Assembly: GCA_028718545.1 (NCBI GenBank)
Contig: JAQULT010000004.1
Location: 1 to 58,667, forward strand
Length of the DNA: 58,667 nt
Direction: 5' to 3'
From: Fidelibacterota bacterium
GTDB taxonomy: Bacteria > Fidelibacterota > Fidelibacteria > Fidelibacterales > Fidelibacteraceae
Shown here: positions 10,097-19,478 of the stretch, in pieces
How the letters are laid out: every line of letters starts with the position of its first letter
Numbering within the stretch: the stretch's first letter is position 1
The notes under the pieces: generated by a model
Database searches by the model: none
What the model saw: only the letters and a program-made list of their open reading frames with translations
Told to the model about the DNA's origin: nothing
Program-made: the position numbers and the translations under genes

Positions 10097-11503
10097 TCAG
10101 TAACGGTATTGATCCGGTTTAAAGGGTCCTTTAACGGGCAGGCCAAGATAGGCGGACTGTTTTGGCGTCAGGGTCGTCAGTTCCGCGTTAAGGTGTTTCA
10201 GGTGCAGGCGCGCGACTTCCTCGTCAAGCGCCTTTGGCAGGGTGTAGACTTTGCATTCCAGATCCTTTTGCCGGATCTCGATCTGCGCAAGAACCTGATT
10301 GGAAAAGGAATTGCTCATAACAAAGGAGGGGTGGCCTGTCGCATTGCCAAGATTGACCAGCCGTCCTTCGGAGAGCAGGATAATGGAGTGCCCGTCCGGG
10401 AAGCGGATCTGATCCACTTGCGGCTTGATATTGATCTTCTCGATACCGGGCAGTGCGTAGAGCGCATCGACCTGGATCTCGTTATCGAAATGGCCGATAT
10501 TGCATACAATGGCCTTCTCTTTCATTTTTTGCATATGTTCCACGGTGATCACATCACAATTCCCGGTGGCCGTAACAAAGATATCGCCGCGGCCGGCCAG
10601 ATCCTCCATACGCCGTACCTCATAGCCTTCCATAGCGGCCTGCAGGGCACAGATGGGATCGATCTCGGTAATAATCACCCGTGCGCCCAGCGCGCGCATG
10701 GACTGCGCGCAGCCTTTACCCACATCGCCGTAACCGCAGACAACCACCGTTTTCCCCGCGATCATGATATCGGTGGCGCGTTTCAGTCCGTCCGCCAGAG
10801 ATTCCCGGCAGCCGTAGAGATTGTCAAATTTAGATTTGGTTACCGAATCGTTGACATTAAAGGCGGGGAATAGCAGTTCTCCTTTTTCCATCATCTGGTA
10901 AAGGCGGTGGACGCCGGTGGTGGTTTCTTCGCTGACACCCCGAACCTTTTGGGCGATCTTTTGCCAGCGCTGCGGAAATTGTTCGATCTCTTCAAGGATC
11001 AGCCTGCGAACAATGCGCAGTTCCTTGTTGTCGCTTTCGGGGGAAGGCAATTTACCGCTTTCGGCATAAAGCCGCTCAAGTCTTGCCCCTTCGTGGATAA
11101 AGAGTGTCGCATCCCCGCCGTCATCCACGATACCGTCGGGTCCTTTTTCTTCTGCAAACAGGAGTGCCTGTTTGGTGCACCACCAGTATTCTTCGAGTGT
11201 TTCGCCTTTCCAGGCGAAGACCGGTATGCCAAGCTCCGCAAGGGCTGCGGCCGCATGATCCTGAGTGGAATAGATATTGCAGCTGGCCCAGCGCAGGTCC
11301 GCGCCCAGCGTCTTCAGGGTCTTGACCAGCACTGCGGTCTGGATCGTCATATGCAGGGAACCCGTAATACGGGTATTTTTCAACGGCTGCAGCGGCGCGT
11401 ATTTTTCCCGCAGCGCCGACAGTCCCGGCATTTCGGCTTCCGCCAGCTCGATCTCCCGCTGTCCCCAGGGAGCCAGGTGAATGTCTTTGATCTTAAAATT
11501 CAT
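10097..11503 (-). CDS. ahcY: Adenosylhomocysteinase (SAH hydrolase)
   Basis: Reversibly hydrolyses S-adenosylhomocysteine to adenosine and homocysteine, relieving product inhibition of methyltransferases; NAD-dependent, cytoplasmic, homotetrameric. The 468 residues include the substrate-domain motif [38 protein letters not shown] (with the substrate-contacting Lys and Asp) and the NAD-binding glycine loop GYGDVGKG (257-264). The C-terminus ends in the canonical PFKPDQYRY, whose Lys and Tyr complete the NAD site of the neighbouring subunit. It starts 3 bases after the SLBB-domain gene and is followed by a terminator. No other methyl-cycle gene is nearby and I saw no SAH riboswitch. Confidence 0.97.
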   Translation of the reverse strand: MNFKIKDIHLAPWGQREIELAEAEMPGLSALREKYAPLQPLKNTRITGSLHMTIQTAVLVKTLKTLGADLRWASCNIYSTQDHAAAALAELGIPVFAWKGETLEEYWWCTKQALLFAEEKGPDGIVDDGGDATLFIHEGARLERLYAESGKLPSPESDNKELRIVRRLILEEIEQFPQRWQKIAQKVRGVSEETTTGVHRLYQMMEKGELLFPAFNVNDSVTKSKFDNLYGCRESLADGLKRATDIMIAGKTVVVCGYGDVGKGCAQSMRALGARVIITEIDPICALQAAMEGYEVRRMEDLAGRGDIFVTATGNCDVITVEHMQKMKEKAIVCNIGHFDNEIQVDALYALPGIEKINIKPQVDQIRFPDGHSIILLSEGRLVNLGNATGHPSFVMSNSFSNQVLAQIEIRQKDLECKVYTLPKALDEEVARLHLKHLNAELTTLTPKQSAYLGLPVKGPFKPDQYRY

Positions 11504-11506
11504 TAT

Positions 11507-11983
11507 TTACTCAACGACCCTGTCAATATAATAGGCAATAATGGTAATGGACTGGGCGATAGCCAGCAGGGCGGCAAAATTCTGGTAGAAATTCTTTCCG
11601 AACTTCGGGGGCACCATAATGGTATCGCCTTCGCGGATCTCGGGGATCAGGGATTCGTCCGCGGTTTCGATATAGCGTTCCAGATCCACATAGATCACAA
11701 TGGGATCATCCTTGCTCAGGCGCTGGCCGCGCAGGACCTTGACATTGGTCAGCTTTGCAGAATTCATGGGACCGCCGGCAACGGACAGGGCTCCCAGCAT
11801 ATCATAGCCGATAGGGATATCGTAGATACCCGGTCTTACTACTTCGCCCCATACCTTAACCGGAATGGTCAGTTTGGCCGAACCGGAAAAACGGGCGGCA
11901 CTGAGCCCCCCCGTGCTTTCCTGGGCGTTCAGGCCCGTGCTCAGCAGGAGCAGTGCCATCAGAAGGAATAAAGACTTTTTCAT
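11507..11983 (-). CDS. Small SLBB-domain periplasmic or envelope protein
   Basis: A 158-residue protein with a Sec signal peptide (KSLFLLMALLLLSTGLNA) and one SLBB (soluble-ligand-binding beta-grasp) domain over roughly residues 35-125. Visible parts are VWGEVVRPGIYDIP, the LGALSVAGGP turn and GDTIMVPP. SLBB domains occur in Wza-type polysaccharide export proteins, but the N-terminal Poly_export domain is absent. The C-terminus (FAALLAIAQSITIIAYYI) may be a membrane helix. It is 15 bases downstream of the FN3-like lipoprotein and 3 bases before ahcY; AAAGGAG precedes the start. With the lipoprotein it trails the porU/porV pair, so an envelope role linked to secretion or surface glycan is possible but unproven. 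Confidence 0.7.
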   Translation of the reverse strand: MKKSLFLLMALLLLSTGLNAQESTGGLSAARFSGSAKLTIPVKVWGEVVRPGIYDIPIGYDMLGALSVAGGPMNSAKLTNVKVLRGQRLSKDDPIVIYVDLERYIETADESLIPEIREGDTIMVPPKFGKNFYQNFAALLAIAQSITIIAYYIDRVVE

Positions 11984-11998
11984 GTATACAGATCTCCT

Positions 11999-12814
11999 TT
12001 ATTTAACCGTAAAGTACATCCAGTTGCTCTCGGAACCCTCGGTTTCCGGCCCGCCGCCGGGCTCCCCGGACACCGCATCCACCCGCCAGCGGTAATTACC
12101 TTTCTCCAGGTACTTATTGCCGCTGCCGTCCGTTTTCAGACTATCCAGCAGAACGGTGGTGTGATAGGTATTATTTTGTAAATAAACATTAAAAATGGAT
12201 TGGGATAAATCAAAACGGTGCGTCTTTGTAAAATACTTTATTTGATAGGAACCCGATTCCATATAGTAAAGGCGTAAGTACAGGTAGCTAATACGGTCTA
12301 CAACGCGAATTGGATATTGAAACACCAAGTGTGGTTTTTGATCAGAAATATCCCCGGATGGAGAATGCGGAGATGCTTTCCTTGCAAGTCTAAAATATAC
12401 CGTATCCGAATTTTCCTTGCTGACGGTGAAATCGTTATAGGATCTCAAATAATAATAATAGGTGGTATCAAGATTTGCACCGTTATCAATATATTCGTTG
12501 CTTTTATACAGCAGTCCGGCGTTGCGGTTGACGGTGGCAATTCGTTTAAAGCTGTATTCATCTCCGTTCAGCTTCCCCCGGTAAACATAGTAGCCCAGAA
12601 TGCCTTCTTCTTCCGCGGTCGCGGGTTCTTCCCATTCCAGGTAAATGGCATTGTCCGGGTGCGCGTCTATGCCCCGTTCCAGCAGCGAATCCGGCGGCGT
12701 CTTGGGAATAAAGCGCGGGACCGATATGCCCGGCTGATCAAAGCAGGACAGCAGCAAGAGCGACAATATGCCAACTCCGATAAAGCTATTTCTTAGTCTA
12801 CCGCTCATCTTCAT
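11999..12814 (-). CDS. Lipoprotein with fibronectin type III-like domain
   Basis: A 271-residue predicted lipoprotein. The N-terminus is a signal segment ending in the lipobox LLSC with acylated Cys24. Residues about 50-135 have the look of one FN3 domain: NAIYLEWEEP, a GYYVYRGKLNG strand pair and YYYYLRSYNDF. The second half (about 150-271) is beta-rich and unrecognised, ending in YRWRVDAVSG and WMYFTVK. The function is unknown. The gene follows the porU/PorV pair after a 94-base purine-rich spacer and precedes the SLBB gene by 15 bases. Two ATGs (12814 and 12808) are possible starts. It may be an accessory of the surface-attachment complex, judged only from position. Confidence 0.65.
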   Translation of the reverse strand: MKMSGRLRNSFIGVGILSLLLLSCFDQPGISVPRFIPKTPPDSLLERGIDAHPDNAIYLEWEEPATAEEEGILGYYVYRGKLNGDEYSFKRIATVNRNAGLLYKSNEYIDNGANLDTTYYYYLRSYNDFTVSKENSDTVYFRLARKASPHSPSGDISDQKPHLVFQYPIRVVDRISYLYLRLYYMESGSYQIKYFTKTHRFDLSQSIFNVYLQNNTYHTTVLLDSLKTDGSGNKYLEKGNYRWRVDAVSGEPGGGPETEGSESNWMYFTVK

Positions 12815-12908
12815 GTCCCTATTTCCCTTTTCCCGCTATTCTCAAACTTCACCTTATCTCTTCTTATTCGCTTCTTACTACCTACTTCCTACTACTTACT
12901 ATCTGCTA
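12815..12908 (-). repeat. Purine-biased low-complexity spacer
   Basis: The gap between the PorV-like gene and the lipoprotein gene is almost pure purine on the transcribed minus strand, built from near-repeats of GTAG, GAAG and TAAG words. No gene or hairpin is visible. A ribosome-binding-like AGGGA at its 3' end serves the lipoprotein gene. Confidence 0.55.
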
Positions 12909-13931
12909 TCACTCCCCCCAATAATATGATAAAGTAATGAGATGACTCCAATGAATTTCATGATACTGGATGGAATAGTCAATCCGCATTTTGCCTTCCA
13001 GCGCCGGCAGCAGCAGTCCCAGTCCTCCGGTGACGGCGGAAAGGTCCTTGCCCAGGCGGATATCCAGAAAATCCTTCACCCGCCACTGCAGTCCGTAACG
13101 GACCCCGTAATGGGGGAAAAAACGGCTTTCAAAGACAACCCCGTCCAAGACCAGGCGCACTTCACTTTTCAGGACCTCAACAGGCTGATGCAGGGCGATA
13201 CCGCCGTTGATTCGCATATTTCCGTAATCCCGCAGTTTGTCAAACCAGATCACCGGCGACTGAATGATATTTTCAACATTCAAGCCCAGAGAAATGGTCC
13301 CGAGCTTCTTGATATAGAAGATCTCGTTCCCGGGGATCAGAAAACGGATGCCCGCATCGATACCCGCCCCCAGCGCGGAGTGGCCGTCAAGTGATTTATA
13401 AATAAATTTGATACTGGCGCCGTACTGCATATGAATAATAAAACGGTCAAAGGCCCAGCCCAGCTTGACATCCAGAGCTTCATCGGCGGCGGCCGACAAG
13501 AGCAGAGCGCTTTCCAGATCGTAAAATTTGTCGGTCGCCAGAAAATCCCGGACAAATTCGCGGCGATCGTTGATGTTGGGTATCTGGCTCAAAATATCAT
13601 CCCTGCGATACAGCTGTACGCCGACCGTGTTCAGCATGGCGCCTACCTGATATTTTCCGTAAGGCATGGAAATTCCGATACTGCTTTGGGAGGCAAGTCC
13701 GAAAAGACTGCGGTATTGCGTAAAGAGTTCTTTTTGCCGGAAACCGGCAAGTCCGGCAGGATTGGAGATCACCGAGGTGATCCCGTCCAGCGAGGTCAGT
13801 CCGGTCCCGCCCATTGCGCCGGACTGCGAAGATTTACCGGCAATAATAAAGGCGTCGCCATAAAAGCCGTAGCCGGCATAAGCTGACACTGCCACCGTAC
13901 AAAAGAACAGGATTTTGAAGATACTTCTCAT
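12909..13931 (-). CDS. PorV/PorQ-family outer-membrane barrel encoded next to porU
   Basis: A 340-residue member of the PorV/PorQ (FadL-like, UPF0164-related) outer-membrane proteins of type IX secretion. After a Sec signal peptide (about 1-18) comes the family signature SSQSGAMGGTGLTSLDGITSVISNPAGLAG, then alternating strands of a 14-strand-type barrel. In Bacteroidota, PorV shuttles cargo from the SprA translocon to the PorU attachment complex, and porU and porV are commonly adjacent. Here the start overlaps the porU stop by 4 bases, which strongly supports that partnership. PorQ rather than PorV cannot be excluded. The C-terminus (LSYYWGE) lacks the terminal aromatic residue common in such barrels. 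Confidence 0.8.
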   Translation of the reverse strand: MRSIFKILFFCTVAVSAYAGYGFYGDAFIIAGKSSQSGAMGGTGLTSLDGITSVISNPAGLAGFRQKELFTQYRSLFGLASQSSIGISMPYGKYQVGAMLNTVGVQLYRRDDILSQIPNINDRREFVRDFLATDKFYDLESALLLSAAADEALDVKLGWAFDRFIIHMQYGASIKFIYKSLDGHSALGAGIDAGIRFLIPGNEIFYIKKLGTISLGLNVENIIQSPVIWFDKLRDYGNMRINGGIALHQPVEVLKSEVRLVLDGVVFESRFFPHYGVRYGLQWRVKDFLDIRLGKDLSAVTGGLGLLLPALEGKMRIDYSIQYHEIHWSHLITLSYYWGE

Positions 13932-16900
13932 CGTAATTTCGCCAGCTTTCCCCGTGATTTAATGACCTTTCCGTCCACAAAGCCTTCGATCACGTAAAAA
14001 TAGACCCCGTTCGCCACTGTATTTCCGAACTCGTCCTTGCCCGCCCAGGGGATCTCGTGGTAACCGATGCTCTGCAGCGGCAGGTCCGTAATGGCATTCT
14101 CCGTAACGGACATGGTATAGATCTTTTGTCCTGAAAGCGTGTATATCTTGATCCGTACATCGTCAAACTGTTCGGTCAGTTCATAAATAAAGGTCGTTCG
14201 TACCGTAAAAGGATTGGGGAAGTTCCCGTAATCGATAAGCTGGGATCTTCCGGTATATACGATCTGAAACTGTTCGGTCTCGGAACGGTTTCCCACCAGA
14301 TCATGCGCAACGACCTGCAGGGTATGTTCACCGACTTCCATGTCCAGCTTAAAGTTGAATCCCCGTTCGCGGATATTCCCGCCCTGAATCATCGTAATAT
14401 TTTCCTCGGGAATCCTCTCCCCGTCCAGCAGGACCTCCCGGAAAACGGTCAGGGGATGAACGCCCTTATCGTCACGCAGGATCACCGAGAAATCGGAACG
14501 TTCCGAAACATAGCCGCGGGCAAGGATCTCACGGGCATTCAGGTTGATCTCGATCCGGGGCGCATTTTGTTCGTCGGCATATGCCAGCAGATAGTATCCT
14601 TTTTTCTGAATTGGGAAACGGACCCTGGTGCCGGCGGTTTCTGTCGGCAGGATATAAAATTCCGTCAGATCGCTGTTCAGATAAGCAACGATCTTGTTGC
14701 CGTTCAGCATGGACGCCGCCAGCGTCCCCGAAAAATCGATCTGTTCCTCCGGCGAATTGATGTACAAAATATTCTGCACGGCTTGTGAAGCTCCGAAATC
14801 CGTCAGTTGGTAACTGCGGTCATAGCTGTTGATATAGATCGCCTGTTTTTCGGAAAGCGAAGTGCCGGCCTTCAGGCTCAGGAAGGTGGAACCGGGCAGA
14901 ATAACGCTGTCCGCTGCGGCATTGAGCAATTGGCCGTTTTGTGCCTGCAGCCAGGAATTCTGCAGGGCTAATATTTTCCGGTTATTACTGCTGTCGCTGT
15001 CCGCAATATCCAGGGGGAAAATCCGGATCTGCAGTTCGCCGCTGCCGTAGGCCGGCAGGAAATCCAGATAAAAGGTGTTGATCTTTTCGCGGCCGCTTTC
15101 ATACTGCCCCTGCACATCGTAATAGGTCAGTACCGTATCGCGGAAGCTGAGGGCCGGTTTCCCCGTAACCTGCATTTCCACTGCGACCTGTACCGCCGTA
15201 TCCGCCTGGTTAAAGAGTACCAGTTTGCTTTGTCCGTTGACGATACTGTAATCCAGGATCGCGATATCCCGGGTATCGGGCAGTATCGGTCCAAGCCGGT
15301 AAAAATCCGCATTCAGACTGTCCGTCCCCATGCGAAAGACCGGCATAAAATAATTTCCCGAATAATATGCAAGCGGTGCCGCAGTATCGTTCTCGGCGGT
15401 ATAGAAGTTCTCTGCAGCGGTATAATACAGCGGATAAGTCGTCTCGAAGAGGCCTCCTTCTTTTTTGATCAGCGGTAATTTGCGGAATGTAGCGCCGATA
15501 CGGGATTCGCGGTAAACGCGCAGATAGGCCTGATCGATCGTTGTTCCCGAGCTTGTTTGCATCCGGATATGCACACCGCTGCTGTCCAGAATGCCGGGCT
15601 GTGCGGGGTAATACTCCAGTTCCGAAATATAAGGCGCAGTATAGGCTACACGCTGCATGCCGGCGTAGACCTTTCCGCTGTTATCCCAGTAGCTCAGCTG
15701 GAAAATTCCCGCGCGCATATTTTCGGCCGGTTCCGGCATGATAAAGGCGGCGCTGCCGTTGCTGAATGTAAGCGGGATCTTTTGTTTTAGCGGGTATTTG
15801 CGCTCTTCTCCCCGCATTGCCGTGATGTCCAGCATTCCTCCGCGAATGTCAGCCTGTCCGGGCGTCACCAGCACATTTTGCCCACCTGAAATACTTTTCG
15901 GACTGACCCCGATATCCGCTCCGGTATCGATTTGCGGAAAGCGCACGGAGGGGTCGCCCAGAATACACATCTGGTAGAAGAAGGATTTGCGGAAATATTT
16001 ATAAACAATGCGGCCTTCCACCTGGTCTATGAAATTCGCGTTCTTTCCAAAGGTGGAGAAAAAATAATTTGCCAGGGCATAGCGAACGGCGTCGCCGTGT
16101 GCCATTTTATCCTCATATAAATGCCGCATCAATTTATCGTAAACGTAATAATTGGAATTTATCCAGCCGTAACCGGTGGAGGACAAAACCGAAACGCCGG
16201 CTCGCGGATGGCGGATGAACATTTCACCCAGTGCATTGTTATTGGAAAAGGTATTGGTAAAGCAGGCAAAACTGTTGACAATAAACGGGGCATTCCCGTT
16301 GAATTTCTCAAATTCCGCATAGGGAAGCACATAGTTGTCCCAGGTATAACCGCCGCCGTGACCCAGATAATTGATGCAATACACCCCATCATTGATAAAT
16401 TTTACCAGGGTGTCGGTGGCATAAACGCCGGCATCGAAATCCCCCGTCACATGGGAATCGTAAAGATAAAGCCGGTCCGTCTGAACATGATCCGGGGAAA
16501 CGGTGTTGATATAGTCCCGCATCTGCGGTTTGAATGCCGCTTCGGGACCCGTAAGCAGGGCAACCCGGTTCTGCGAACCCGGTGTTGTCTGTAAAAGATC
16601 GTACATTTTTATTTTCGTGATAATGCTGTCGAGTTCCTCTTCCGTGCTGACCGGAAGGCGTCCCAGTGCCATTTCGATCATGAAATCATCGTCAATATCC
16701 ACGAACCAGTTCTCTGCCAGAATGGCTCCGATGGCGCCGCTGGACTGGTAGCGGATCACCGGGAGGGAGTTCTTTGTGCCCGTATCCCCGATAAAGAGCA
16801 CGTAACGCGGGCGCAGGGACCAGCGTTGATAGGCTTCCGTCAGGAAATTCTTGATGGCATAGGGGCTCTCGTTCCCGTGATTGTATTCGTCGTAGATCCG

Positions 16901-18763
16901 CTCGAGTTCATAAATGGCCGGAGTAAATCCCATAATCTGCTTATGTTCGGCAAGGTCCACGGCTTTTTCGTAAAAATCCTTATGGGTCACGATCAGGTAA
17001 TCGCCCTGCGGATCTGTATTGTAATAAATATTTTCGCTGCGGTTTACATAACGCATGGAATCAATGTTCGCGATCCCGTAAGACGGGCTGTCCTTTTTTC
17101 CGGGACCCGCGATCCGGTAGACCTCATCCCCGTCACATTCGTCTTCAAAATAAATGGAATAAAACACCTCGCCCTTGACCGTGTCTTCGGGTGTGACGTA
17201 ATAACCGCGGATCCAGTTGCCGGCATTTTTCAGGATCAGTACATCCGAGGCGGAGCTGAGTCCCTTGATGCGGAAGAGATAGCGGCCGGGACCGTATTGC
17301 GGCGAAAATTCCAGGCGGTTATCGTGCGCGGTCATATGGCGGTCATAGCTGACTTTCAGCCAGTCGAACAGGACTTTGTCGTCCATATAGGGATTGCTTT
17401 CAAAGCCTTTAACTGAAATATTGATCTTATTCGGGCCGTGTATCAGGTACTGGTGCGAATACTGCATATCGGCGTTGCTGGAAATATTCGGGACCTGACC
17501 GTCCCATTCGTCCTCAAGCATATAGCGGTCATTGACCGTTACATATATCTGATGATCCATTTCGTCATCGACGGAATAGGTAAGTCCCTGCATTCGCAAG
17601 GTAAACTCTACATTATAGGGAGAGTCCAGTACCGGATCCCAGAGTTCAAAGGGAAAGGATACGCTGCGGCCGACGCTGATGGAAGGGGAATAAAAGCGAT
17701 GTTCATAGATATGCGACAATTCTTCCTCATGCAAGCGCGCCAGGCTTTCGTATTGCTGGTTTTTTTCGATATGGATTGTACTGCGGAATTTATCGTTTTC
17801 CTGTGGGAGAAAGGTTGCCGTGCCCGTGATCTCGCTGTTTTCCTGGATATAGCGCAGTCCGTTGCCTTCGCCCCAGCTCAGCAGAAGCACATCATAATCC
17901 GTAAAAGGATTGTAAAGGTAATCGCCGTAAGGGTTTTTCATTTCCGGAATGGAAAACTGCAGTACATCCTTATACTGGAAGGTCTCAATGCCCATCTCGT
18001 AAGTGCTGGTCACGCGGCAGGGGATCTGCTCGCCCCACCAATACAATTTCAGATTGTCGGGATGCACCAGCCGCAGATCAACACCAAGGTCGGCAAGGTC
18101 CTGTCCGCTGATCTGGTATATGCCGGCTTCACGAATATAGAGCGCGATATATTCCTGCGGCAGTTCCGCTTTCAGCGAGGCGGGCTTGGCCAGAGAATTC
18201 TGCTGCCTGGTGGAAAGGTCCGCTTTCTGCAGACTGCGGTTGTTTGTAGAAAACAGTTGAATAGCTGCCCGGTCCAGACAGCGTACCCGGCCGCCTTCCT
18301 GCGGGATCAGCGGAGTGATCTCCAGAAGGCTTCCGGCGCCCGGAATACTGCGGATGCGCACAAAGTCCTGCAGTTCGCGGATATCAAGTCCGTCAATGGC
18401 GGCGGGATCGATATCCCCGTAGTCTGCCGGGAGCGCCGGGGCCGGCAAGCTGCGTTCTTCCTTATTTGTCAGGCGGTATGCAAGCTGTTCCGGCGCATTT
18501 GCCAGCATTACCGTATAGAGCGGATAAAAGCGTCCTTCGTAGAAAAAGCTTCCGGAAATGCGGCTGTCGCTGATATGGCCGCTTTTTATAAAGGACTGGA
18601 GTTCCGCTTCACTGATCTCCCAGTGATAATTGTAAGCCTCCGCCGACTCATCCCTTGTCCAGTTAGCTGCCTCCGGCATTCCCGTAGCAGCGAACAGAAA
18701 AAGCAAAAGGATTTTAGCGGTTTGACAAATACGTATAAAGGGATGTCCGGAGTTCGTCCTCAT
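13928..18763 (-). CDS. porU: PorU-like C25 (gingipain-type) peptidase, type IX surface sortase
   Basis: In type IX secretion PorU cleaves the C-terminal sorting domain of cargo and attaches cargo to the cell surface. The 1,611-residue product has a signal peptide (KILLLFLFAATGMPEA), a long N-terminal beta region, then a C25 caspase-like catalytic domain. The catalytic His lies in NYLGHGGGYTWDN (about residue 798) and the Cys in VNSFACFTNTF (about 832), spaced as in gingipains. A FlgD-like Ig/sorting-type domain beginning with GNFPNPFTVRTTF ends in KLAKLR. It is longer than the ~1,150 residues of P. gingivalis PorU because of the central and C-terminal beta regions. The ATG at 18763 lies 50 bases inside cdaA, and no good start exists after the cdaA stop without losing the signal peptide. 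A plain gingipain-like peptidase is the alternative, but the adjacent PorV homologue favours PorU. Confidence 0.85.
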   Translation of the reverse strand: MRTNSGHPFIRICQTAKILLLFLFAATGMPEAANWTRDESAEAYNYHWEISEAELQSFIKSGHISDSRISGSFFYEGRFYPLYTVMLANAPEQLAYRLTNKEERSLPAPALPADYGDIDPAAIDGLDIRELQDFVRIRSIPGAGSLLEITPLIPQEGGRVRCLDRAAIQLFSTNNRSLQKADLSTRQQNSLAKPASLKAELPQEYIALYIREAGIYQISGQDLADLGVDLRLVHPDNLKLYWWGEQIPCRVTSTYEMGIETFQYKDVLQFSIPEMKNPYGDYLYNPFTDYDVLLLSWGEGNGLRYIQENSEITGTATFLPQENDKFRSTIHIEKNQQYESLARLHEEELSHIYEHRFYSPSISVGRSVSFPFELWDPVLDSPYNVEFTLRMQGLTYSVDDEMDHQIYVTVNDRYMLEDEWDGQVPNISSNADMQYSHQYLIHGPNKINISVKGFESNPYMDDKVLFDWLKVSYDRHMTAHDNRLEFSPQYGPGRYLFRIKGLSSASDVLILKNAGNWIRGYYVTPEDTVKGEVFYSIYFEDECDGDEVYRIAGPGKKDSPSYGIANIDSMRYVNRSENIYYNTDPQGDYLIVTHKDFYEKAVDLAEHKQIMGFTPAIYELERIYDEYNHGNESPYAIKNFLTEAYQRWSLRPRYVLFIGDTGTKNSLPVIRYQSSGAIGAILAENWFVDIDDDFMIEMALGRLPVSTEEELDSIITKIKMYDLLQTTPGSQNRVALLTGPEAAFKPQMRDYINTVSPDHVQTDRLYLYDSHVTGDFDAGVYATDTLVKFINDGVYCINYLGHGGGYTWDNYVLPYAEFEKFNGNAPFIVNSFACFTNTFSNNNALGEMFIRHPRAGVSVLSSTGYGWINSNYYVYDKLMRHLYEDKMAHGDAVRYALANYFFSTFGKNANFIDQVEGRIVYKYFRKSFFYQMCILGDPSVRFPQIDTGADIGVSPKSISGGQNVLVTPGQADIRGGMLDITAMRGEERKYPLKQKIPLTFSNGSAAFIMPEPAENMRAGIFQLSYWDNSGKVYAGMQRVAYTAPYISELEYYPAQPGILDSSGVHIRMQTSSGTTIDQAYLRVYRESRIGATFRKLPLIKKEGGLFETTYPLYYTAAENFYTAENDTAAPLAYYSGNYFMPVFRMGTDSLNADFYRLGPILPDTRDIAILDYSIVNGQSKLVLFNQADTAVQVAVEMQVTGKPALSFRDTVLTYYDVQGQYESGREKINTFYLDFLPAYGSGELQIRIFPLDIADSDSSNNRKILALQNSWLQAQNGQLLNAAADSVILPGSTFLSLKAGTSLSEKQAIYINSYDRSYQLTDFGASQAVQNILYINSPEEQIDFSGTLAASMLNGNKIVAYLNSDLTEFYILPTETAGTRVRFPIQKKGYYLLAYADEQNAPRIEINLNAREILARGYVSERSDFSVILRDDKGVHPLTVFREVLLDGERIPEENITMIQGGNIRERGFNFKLDMEVGEHTLQVVAHDLVGNRSETEQFQIVYTGRSQLIDYGNFPNPFTVRTTFIYELTEQFDDVRIKIYTLSGQKIYTMSVTENAITDLPLQSIGYHEIPWAGKDEFGNTVANGVYFYVIEGFVDGKVIKSRGKLAKLR

Positions 18764-19478
18764 TTAAATCCCGTTTTAATTTACCTTGTTGTGCGATAGA
18801 AATCCTGCCGGTCTCTTCCGAAACAATGATTACCAGGGCATCGCTTTCCTCGGAAAGGCCCAGACCGGCAAGATGCCGCGTACCGATGGTCGGATCCAGT
18901 TCAATATTTTCACTCAGCGGCAGGATGCATTTTGCCGCCAGTATTTGATCTTCATAAATAATAATGGCACCGTCGTGCAGGGGGGATGCCGTATTGAAGA
19001 TCGAAAGGATCAGATCGCGGTTTATCCTGGCATTGATCGTCACGCTGCGATCGATGATGGTTTTAAGACCGCTGTCGCGCAGAACGACCAGAAGTGCGCC
19101 TAAGCCCGCACGTTTAAGCTCAAAGGCTGAAGTAATGATCTCTTCGGCCTGGCTGTTGTCGTTCTTGGACAACCAGCGCAAAAGAGGATTCTGACCAATA
19201 TACAATAATATTCGGCGCAGTTCCGGCTGAAAAAGGATAATAAACAAGATCACCCAAACGGTGACAAGCCGGTCAAAGAGCCATGCCGTTGCCCGCAGAT
19301 TGATGATCTGGGCAAGGTAGCCCAGCACGGCAATTGCGATCATGCCGTAGAGCATCTGGCTGGCGCGGGTATCGCGGAACAGCAGGTAGGTTCCGTAAAA
19401 AACAAGGGCAACTACCAGCACATCGATGATATCAACGACCGTAACGGAAAACAATCCGATGTTGAAGATGTCTACCAT
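18714..19478 (-). CDS. cdaA: Membrane diadenylate cyclase CdaA
   Basis: Makes cyclic di-AMP from two ATP. The 254 residues show three N-terminal membrane helices (about 10-34, 41-60, 66-86) followed by the DAC (DisA_N) domain. The active-site DGA motif is at 169-171 within SPLHDGAII, and VSEETG supplies the conserved Glu. The second signature, normally RHR in GTRHR, reads GTRHL here (residues 199-203), so the last Arg is replaced by Leu. The gene overlaps folP by 7 bases, and the folP-cdaA pairing is known in related phyla. Its last 50 bases overlap porU. No c-di-AMP phosphodiesterase or CdaR-type regulator is present in the window. Confidence 0.92.
   Translation of the reverse strand: MVDIFNIGLFSVTVVDIIDVLVVALVFYGTYLLFRDTRASQMLYGMIAIAVLGYLAQIINLRATAWLFDRLVTVWVILFIILFQPELRRILLYIGQNPLLRWLSKNDNSQAEEIITSAFELKRAGLGALLVVLRDSGLKTIIDRSVTINARINRDLILSIFNTASPLHDGAIIIYEDQILAAKCILPLSENIELDPTIGTRHLAGLGLSEESDALVIIVSEETGRISIAQQGKLKRDLNEDELRTSLYTYLSNR

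Noticed and set aside
11504..11600. SAH riboswitch upstream of ahcY
   Set aside because: ahcY begins 3 bases after the preceding gene, leaving no leader.
17438..18799. 453-codon plus-strand frame opposite porU
   Set aside because: It is antisense to the porU N-terminal region, with no motif and no ribosome site.
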